Origin: JAYVYM01 sp046593925
GTDB taxonomy: Bacteria; Actinomycetota; Actinomycetes; Mycobacteriales; SCTD01
Assembly: GCA_046593925.1 (NCBI GenBank)
Contig: JBKJQN010000041.1
Location: 1 to 12,054, forward strand
Length of the DNA: 12,054 bases
Direction of reading: 5' to 3'
This document shows, piece by piece, positions 6,603 to 12,054 of the stretch. The position numbers were made by a program, and so were the translations under genes. Within the stretch, counting starts at the first letter, position 1. The number at the start of each line of letters is the position of its first letter. The notes below the pieces were generated by a model. It had not been told where the DNA came from. It saw nothing but the letters and a program-made list of their open reading frames with translations, and made no database searches.

Positions 6603-9600
6603 TTGTACTCGAACCGTCGACACGGACGTGTCGCGCTCGCCTCGGTGGGCGCACTCGCGCTGCTGGCCGCGCCGCTCGCCAGTGGTACCGCCTCGGCCGC
6701 GGCCGGCTCCGGGACGCTCCGACTCACCCGCCCGCTGACGCCGGCTGCTTCGGTGACTGTCGCCAAGACCAGCCGACTCGCGCAGACCGATCCTGCGCTG
6801 CTCGCGCTGACCGGCAGCGCACTGACGCCGGTCATGGTGAAGCTGGACGTCGACTCGCTGGCGACCTACGGGGGCGACGGGTCGGGGGCGGGCGCCACCT
6901 CCCCGGGGGTGACCGGCCGCAAGATCGATGGGCGTCGGGCCGAGGTACGCGCGCAGAACTCCCGGATCGCGGGGGTCGAGGGCGCCTTCCGGCAGAGCCT
7001 GGCGAGGGCCGTGCCGACGGCGAGCCTCGGTCGCTCGTTCCGGGCCGTCTACGGAGGCGTCGCGGTCCGCGTACCGGCCGATCGGATCGCCGCGCTGGCC
7101 GCGCTGCCGGGCGTCGTCGCCGTCCAGGCCGACACGCTGAACCACCCGCTGGCCGTGAGCGACGAGGCGAACTTCATCGGTGCGCCGGCGGCGTACCGGG
7201 CGCTCGGCTCGGACCGCACCGCCGGCAAGGGCGTGCTGATCGCCGATCTCGACACCGGGGTCTGGCCGGAGCACCCGTCCTTCGCTGCCCGCCCCGACCT
7301 GCCGAAGGCGCTCACCCGCCCGGACGGCACGGCCCTGCCGTGCTCGTTCGGCGACAACCCGCTGACGCCGGCGAACGACCCCTTTGTCTGCAACAACAAG
7401 CTGGTGAGTGGTCAGGAGTTCCTGCAGACCTACACCGCCGCCACCGGCGACCAGCGCTACAAGGGCACGGCCCGTGACGACGAGGGCCACGGCACCCACA
7501 CCACCAGCACGGCGGGCGGCAACCCGCTTGCCACGGCGGTCCTGCTCGGCGTCGACCGCGGCCCGGTCCAGGGCATCGCCCCCGGCGCCCAGCTCGCGCA
7601 GTACCGGGTGTGCGGCCCTGGCGGCTGTTTCACCTCCGACACCACGGCCGCCGCCGAGCAGGCAGTGCTCGACGGCGCCGACGTCATCAGCTTCTCGATC
7701 TCCGGGGGCTCCGCGCCGTTCGCCGATGCGACCGAGCTGGCGTTCCTCGACGCGTACGCCGCCGGCATCTTCGTCAGCGCCTCGGCGGGCAACTCCGGCC
7801 CCACCGCCGGCACCACCGACCACCTCGGGCCGTGGGTCACCACCGTGGCTGCGTCCACCCAGAGCCGGGCATTCGTGTCGACGCTGACGCTCAGGGACGG
7901 GGCCGCGACCGTGGCGGTACAGGGCGCTTCGATCATGGGCGGCACCGGCCCGCACCCGGTCGTCCGCGCAGAGTCGGCGGCCGGCTACGACCGGCTGTGC
8001 TCGACACCGGCCAAGCCCGGCTCCTTCACCGGCAGGATCGTGATCTGCGTCCGGGGCGGCATCGCCCGCATCGCCAAGGGCCAGAACGTGCTGGCCGGGG
8101 GCGCCGCGGCGATGATCCTGGAGAACCCTGCCGTCCAGGATGTCGAGACGGACAACCACTTCCTGCCCGCCGTACACGTCGACGCGCCGCAGGCCGCGAC
8201 GGTCGACGCCTTCCTGGCGGCCCACTCGACAGCGCTGGCCAGCTTCACCGCCGGGATCCGCGAGTACGGCCACGGTGACGTCATGGCGGCGTTCTCCTCG
8301 CGCGGCCCGCGAGGCGCCTACCTCAAGCCCGACGTGACGTCGACCGGTGTGCAGGTGCTTGCCGGCAACACCCCCACCCCGGCGGCAGACATGGTGGCGG
8401 GGACCTACTTCCAGGCGATCGCCGGAACATCGATGGCGGCGCCCCACGTCAGCGGCTCCGCGGCCCTGCTCAAGGCGCTGCACCCGACGTGGAGCCCGGG
8501 CCAGATCAAGTCGGCCCTGGCCACCACGGCGGAGCAGTCGGTCGTGAAGGAGGACGGGACCACCCCCGCCGACGCCTTCGACGACGGCAGCGGCCGGGTC
8601 GACCTCACGCGGGCGGGCAACCCGGGCCTGACCTTCGACGCGACAGCCGCGCAGATGCTCGCCCTGGGGGCAAACCCCGCCCGCCAGATCGACCTCAACC
8701 TGCCTTCGCTGTACGACGCCGCCCTGCCGGGGCGGATCAGGACGACCCGCACCGCCAAGAACGTCACCGACAAGCCCCTGACGTTCGACGTACGGACTCG
8801 GGTCGGCTCGGGCGCGGCCATCACGGTGACGCCCAGCCGTTTCACCGTGGCGCCCGGGGCGACCCGGCAGCTGCAGGTCGTCGTCGACGCGTCAGCCGTA
8901 CCCGTCGATACGACGGTCTTCGGGCAGATCGACCTGACGAGCGGGACGGCGTACCGGTTGCACCTGCCGGTCGCCTTCACCCGGGCGCCGGGCTCGCTGT
9001 CGGCCACCACGACCTGCGCGACGTCGTCCCTCGCCGAAGGTGCCAGCGCGACCTGCGCTGTCGACATCCAGAACACCTCTCTCGAGGACGCGAACGTCAC
9101 CAGCCATACCCGCACGACCGGTCCGCTGACGATCACCGGTGCAGGCGTACCGGCGACGATCAGTGGCTCCCAGGCGACGGCCACGACGAAACTGGCCGGC
9201 CGGCAGCCCGACGCTCCGCACATCGCGGACGGGGCCGGCCCAGCCGGCTATCTCGACCTGGCCAGCTTCGGGATACCTGCCCAGCCCATCGGTGACGAGG
9301 CTGCCCAGAACTTCGACACGCCGGCTTTCGTCTTCCACGGCCAGTCGTACACCTCGATCGGGATCACCTCCAACGGCTACGCGGTCGTCGGCGGCGCCGC
9401 CGCCTCGGACGTGACCTTCCTGCCGCAGCAGATGCCCGACCCGGCGGCGCCGAACAACGTGCTGGCACCGTTCTGGTCCGACCTCGACGGCACCGGGGAC
9501 GCCGGTGTCAGGGCCGGCCTGCTGTCGGCCGGACCCGGGCAGGACTACCTCATCCTGCAGGCCGACGAGCACGTCTACGGCACCGGCCACAAGGTCACGT

Positions 9601-9929
9601 ACCAGGTCTGGATCGGGCTCAACGGCACGGAGGACATCTCCTTCGCCTACGACAGCACCCGTCCCATCGTGCCGGACGCGAGCGCGCCGTTCGTGGTCGG
9701 CGTCGAGAACGCCGAGGGCAGCGCGGGGCAGGTCTACCCGGGCCTACCCGCAGGTGACGTCGTCGTGAGGTCGACCCCGGGCGCCCCCGGCGGTGTCCTG
9801 CACTACACGGTCACCGTGCGGGCCACCGGGGCGGCGGGCAGCACCGGCGACGTGATCACCGGTGTACGTGCGCCAAGCATCGTCCGCGGTACCACCAGCG
9901 CGGTCGGCAGGATCATGGTCACCAGGTAG
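6603..9929 (+). CDS. Secreted subtilisin-like serine protease (peptidase S8 with inhibitor I9 and PA domains)
   Basis: Exported endopeptidase precursor of 1108 aa. The TTG at 6603 is preferred because GAAGGA precedes it and the protein then opens with a Sec signal peptide: basic NRRHGR, a hydrophobic stretch, and AxA-type cleavage near residues 30-34. A propeptide/inhibitor I9 region spans about 72-176. The catalytic triad is Asp217 (DLDTGVWPEHP), His296 (GHGTHT) and Ser610 (AGTSMAAPH), with oxyanion Asn397 (SAGNSGP). A PA domain is inserted at about 430-545, and SSRGPRG lies before the serine. A fibronectin-like beta domain (about 700-796) and a roughly 300-residue C-terminal region of unassigned beta-rich sequence follow. 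No LPxTG signal or C-terminal membrane helix is seen, so release into the medium is likely. Starting at ATG 6489 would put a TTA codon and a non-signal leader before the signal peptide. Substrate unknown. Confidence 0.95.
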   Translation: MYSNRRHGRVALASVGALALLAAPLASGTASAAAGSGTLRLTRPLTPAASVTVAKTSRLAQTDPALLALTGSALTPVMVKLDVDSLATYGGDGSGAGATSPGVTGRKIDGRRAEVRAQNSRIAGVEGAFRQSLARAVPTASLGRSFRAVYGGVAVRVPADRIAALAALPGVVAVQADTLNHPLAVSDEANFIGAPAAYRALGSDRTAGKGVLIADLDTGVWPEHPSFAARPDLPKALTRPDGTALPCSFGDNPLTPANDPFVCNNKLVSGQEFLQTYTAATGDQRYKGTARDDEGHGTHTTSTAGGNPLATAVLLGVDRGPVQGIAPGAQLAQYRVCGPGGCFTSDTTAAAEQAVLDGADVISFSISGGSAPFADATELAFLDAYAAGIFVSASAGNSGPTAGTTDHLGPWVTTVAASTQSRAFVSTLTLRDGAATVAVQGASIMGGTGPHPVVRAESAAGYDRLCSTPAKPGSFTGRIVICVRGGIARIAKGQNVLAGGAAAMILENPAVQDVETDNHFLPAVHVDAPQAATVDAFLAAHSTALASFTAGIREYGHGDVMAAFSSRGPRGAYLKPDVTSTGVQVLAGNTPTPAADMVAGTYFQAIAGTSMAAPHVSGSAALLKALHPTWSPGQIKSALATTAEQSVVKEDGTTPADAFDDGSGRVDLTRAGNPGLTFDATAAQMLALGANPARQIDLNLPSLYDAALPGRIRTTRTAKNVTDKPLTFDVRTRVGSGAAITVTPSRFTVAPGATRQLQVVVDASAVPVDTTVFGQIDLTSGTAYRLHLPVAFTRAPGSLSATTTCATSSLAEGASATCAVDIQNTSLEDANVTSHTRTTGPLTITGAGVPATISGSQATATTKLAGRQPDAPHIADGAGPAGYLDLASFGIPAQPIGDEAAQNFDTPAFVFHGQSYTSIGITSNGYAVVGGAAASDVTFLPQQMPDPAAPNNVLAPFWSDLDGTGDAGVRAGLLSAGPGQDYLILQADEHVYGTGHKVTYQVWIGLNGTEDISFAYDSTRPIVPDASAPFVVGVENAEGSAGQVYPGLPAGDVVVRSTPGAPGGVLHYTVTVRATGAAGSTGDVITGVRAPSIVRGTTSAVGRIMVTR

Positions 9930-9936
9930 CGGCGCG

Positions 9937-9969
9937 GGCCCCCGCCGACGACCGCCGGCGGCGGGGGCC
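9937..9969 (+). terminator. GC-rich hairpin after the protease gene
   Basis: A perfect 11-bp inverted repeat (GGCCCCCGCCG at 9937-9947, complement at 9959-9969) with an 11-nt loop begins 7 nt after the protease stop. No T-tract follows. Such U-less hairpins are common behind genes in high-GC actinobacteria. It lies 35 nt before the fbiC start, so it may separate the two genes transcriptionally or stabilise the upstream mRNA. Confidence 0.65.
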
Positions 9970-10004
9970 GTCGCGCGTCGGCAGCCGGACGTAGGGTCGG
10001 GCAG

Positions 10005-12054
10005 GTGGCGGTCATTGCGTACGGGATGGCCCGGGCGTTGGCCCGCGCGCGGGACGGCAAGGCCCTCGACGTCGCCGAGGCGGCCGTGCTGCTGCAGGCC
10101 CGCGGCGCGCACCTCGACGCGCTCTGCGCGACCGCCGCCAGGGTGCGCGACCAGGGGCTGGTGGACGCAGGCCGGCCGGGCGTCGTCACGTACAGCCGGA
10201 AGGTGTTCGTACCGCTGACCCGGCTGTGCCGCGACCGCTGCCACTACTGCACCTTCGCGACCGTGCCCGGGCGGCTGCCCGCGCCGTACCTGTCGATGGA
10301 CGAGGTGCTCGACATCGCCCGGCAGGGCGCGGCGCTGGGCTGCAAGGAGGCGCTGTTCACCCTCGGCGACCGGCCGGAGGAGCGCTGGCCGCAGGCCAGG
10401 GCGTGGCTCGACGAGGCCGGCTACGACTCGACCCTGGCGTACGTCCGGGCCTGCGCGGTCGCGGTGCTGGAGCAGACCGGCCTGCTGCCGCATCTCAACC
10501 CTGGGGTCATGAGCTGGGCGGAGCTGCAGCGCCTCAAGCCGGTCGCGCCGTCGATGGGGATGATGCTGGAGACGACGGCCGACCTGCCGGCGCACCGGGG
10601 GAGCCCCGACAAGGACCCGGCAGTGCGGCTGCGGGTGTTGGAGGACGCCGGGCGGCACGCCGTGCCGTTCACCACCGGTCTGCTCGTGGGGATCGGTGAG
10701 TCCGTCCTGGAGCGGGCCGAGACCGTCTTCGCGATCCGGGCCGCGCACCGGCGGCACGGGCACGTGCAGGAGGTGATCGTCCAGAACTTCCGGGCCAAGG
10801 ATGACACCGCCATGCGCGACACCCCCGATGTCGGGATCGAGGAGTTCCTGGCCGCGATCGCCGTCACCCGGCTCGTGATGGGGCCACGGATGCGTGTGCA
10901 GTCGCCGCCCAACCTCGTGGACCTTGCCGAGACCGGCCGGCTGCTGGCGGCGGGCATCGACGACTGGGGCGGCGTCAGCCCGCTGACCCCCGACCACGTC
11001 AACCCGGAGCGGCCGTGGCCGGCGGTCGAGGCGCTCGCCGCCGCCACCGCGGCCGCCGGGTTCGTGCTGCGCGAGCGGCTGACCGCGCATCCGCCGTACC
11101 TGGTCGAGCCCTGGCTGGACCCGCGGCTGCAGGGTCACGTCGGCGCACTGGCCGGCCCGGACGGCCTCGCCGCCGACGTGCTGGCGCAGCCGCGGCCCTG
11201 GCAGGAGCCGGACGGCGGGCTGGTGTCCAGCGGGCGCACCGACCTCTACGCGACCGTCGACACGACCGGCCGGACGGGCGACCGGCGGTCGGACTTCGAC
11301 GACGTCTACGGCGACTGGTCGGCGCTCGTGGTGCCCGCGGCCCGGGCGCCCCTGGACCACGACGTGGCGGCGGCACTGCGGGCGGCCCGCGACGACCCTG
11401 CGGGCCTGTCCGACGCGCAGTACCTCGCCCTGCTGACCGCCGACGGAGCAGACCTCGAGGCCGTCTGCGCGCTCGCTGACGACGTCCGCCGCGACACCGT
11501 CGGCGACGAGGTCACCTTCGTGGTCAACCGCAATATCAACTTCACGAACGTCTGTTACACCGGCTGCCGGTTCTGCGCGTTCGCCCAGCGGCGCACCGAC
11601 GCCGACGCCTACACGCTGTCGCTGGAGGAGGTCGCCGAGCGGGCCGGCCAGGCATGGGACGTCGGGGCGACCGAGGTCTGCATGCAGGGCGGCATCGACC
11701 CGCAGCTGCCCGGCACGGCCTACCTGGAGCTGGCCCGCGCCGTGAAGCGCGGGGCGCCGGGACTGCACCTGCACGCGTACAGCCCGATGGAGGTCGTCAA
11801 CGGAGCGGCCCGGATGGGCGTGTCCATCGAGGAGTTCCTTCTCGAGGCGAAGGCCGCGGGCGTCGACAGCCTGCCCGGCACCGCCGCCGAGATCCTCGAC
11901 GACGAGGTCCGCTGGGTGCTGACGAAAGGAAAACTGCCGACGGCTCAGTGGATTGAGGTCGTCACCACCGCCCACCGGGTGGGGCTACCGACCAGCAGCA
12001 CGATGATGTACGGCCACGTCGACGCCCCGCACCACTGGCTCGGCCACCTGCGGC
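10005..12054 (+). CDS. fbiC: FbiC: Fo synthase (7,8-didemethyl-8-hydroxy-5-deazariboflavin synthase), C-terminus cut by window edge
   Basis: Two radical-SAM halves in one chain make Fo, the chromophore of F420, from tyrosine and a ribityl-diaminouracil. The N-terminal CofG half has its 4Fe-4S motif at C75, C79, C82 (CRDRCHYC), followed by GCKEALFTLGDRPE, HLNPGVMSW and WGGVSPLTPDHVNPERPWP. The C-terminal CofH half has NRNINFTN, then C517, C521, C524 (CYTGCRFC), and continues through EVCMQGGIDP, PGTAAEILDDEVRW and SSTMMYGH to the window edge. The visible 683 residues correspond to about four fifths of the roughly 850-aa actinobacterial protein, which they closely resemble throughout as I recall it. 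GTG 10005 is chosen with AGGG 8 nt upstream; ATG 10026 is the next alternative. The gene lies just past the protease hairpin and probably needs its own promoter, though the gap is only 75 bp. Confidence 0.96.
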   Translation, partial: MAVIAYGMARALARARDGKALDVAEAAVLLQARGAHLDALCATAARVRDQGLVDAGRPGVVTYSRKVFVPLTRLCRDRCHYCTFATVPGRLPAPYLSMDEVLDIARQGAALGCKEALFTLGDRPEERWPQARAWLDEAGYDSTLAYVRACAVAVLEQTGLLPHLNPGVMSWAELQRLKPVAPSMGMMLETTADLPAHRGSPDKDPAVRLRVLEDAGRHAVPFTTGLLVGIGESVLERAETVFAIRAAHRRHGHVQEVIVQNFRAKDDTAMRDTPDVGIEEFLAAIAVTRLVMGPRMRVQSPPNLVDLAETGRLLAAGIDDWGGVSPLTPDHVNPERPWPAVEALAAATAAAGFVLRERLTAHPPYLVEPWLDPRLQGHVGALAGPDGLAADVLAQPRPWQEPDGGLVSSGRTDLYATVDTTGRTGDRRSDFDDVYGDWSALVVPAARAPLDHDVAAALRAARDDPAGLSDAQYLALLTADGADLEAVCALADDVRRDTVGDEVTFVVNRNINFTNVCYTGCRFCAFAQRRTDADAYTLSLEEVAERAGQAWDVGATEVCMQGGIDPQLPGTAYLELARAVKRGAPGLHLHAYSPMEVVNGAARMGVSIEEFLLEAKAAGVDSLPGTAAEILDDEVRWVLTKGKLPTAQWIEVVTTAHRVGLPTSSTMMYGHVDAPHHWLGHLR

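Noticed and set aside
6531..8483. 650-codon minus-strand open frame opposite the protease
   Set aside because: It is antisense to the catalytic domain with all triad motifs, and is itself low-complexity and domain-free.
9744..11975. 743-codon minus-strand open frame opposite fbiC
   Set aside because: It is antisense to fbiC, whose motifs are intact along its whole length; the composition is typical of a GC-driven shadow frame.

Overview
The window is high-GC DNA (a strong G/C bias at third codon positions) from an actinomycete. The coenzyme F420 genes in their actinobacterial forms (fusion-type FbiB, and FbiC joining CofG to CofH), a 13E12-type DUF222/HNH gene and a phiRv1-like serine integrase all point to Actinomycetes. 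The genus cannot be read from this sequence.

Left part (1-3042, minus strand). A large serine recombinase runs off the left edge. By remembered comparison it resembles the integrase of the Mycobacterium tuberculosis phiRv1 prophage. It starts 12 nt after the stop codon of a DUF222/HNH (REP13E12-family) gene whose HNH motif breaks off halfway. phiRv1 is known to integrate inside REP13E12 repeats, so this looks like one end of an integrated element sitting in its DUF222 target gene; the element would extend left, outside the window. The DUF222 gene has a good Shine-Dalgarno sequence and, just upstream, a 15/16 match to the actinobacterial LexA (SOS) box. It also carries twelve 15-bp tandem repeats encoding (A/S)DAAQ units.

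Middle part (3043-6429, minus strand). A roughly 340-bp gap holds the SOS box and four 16-bp tandem repeats. Beyond it lies a tight three-gene unit, transcribed right to left: an SDR oxidoreductase, fbiA and fbiB. FbiA makes dehydro-F420-0. FbiB reduces it and adds the glutamate tail.

Right part (6430-12054, plus strand). A 173-bp divergent intergenic region leads to a large secreted subtilisin-like protease (S8, with inhibitor I9 and PA domains). A GC-rich hairpin follows, and then fbiC, which makes the deazaflavin chromophore Fo and is cut by the right edge. The window therefore brings together the Fo synthase and the two F420 assembly genes, separated only by the SDR and the exported protease. 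The main points to follow up are the recombinase/DUF222 junction and the SOS box that may drive both genes.
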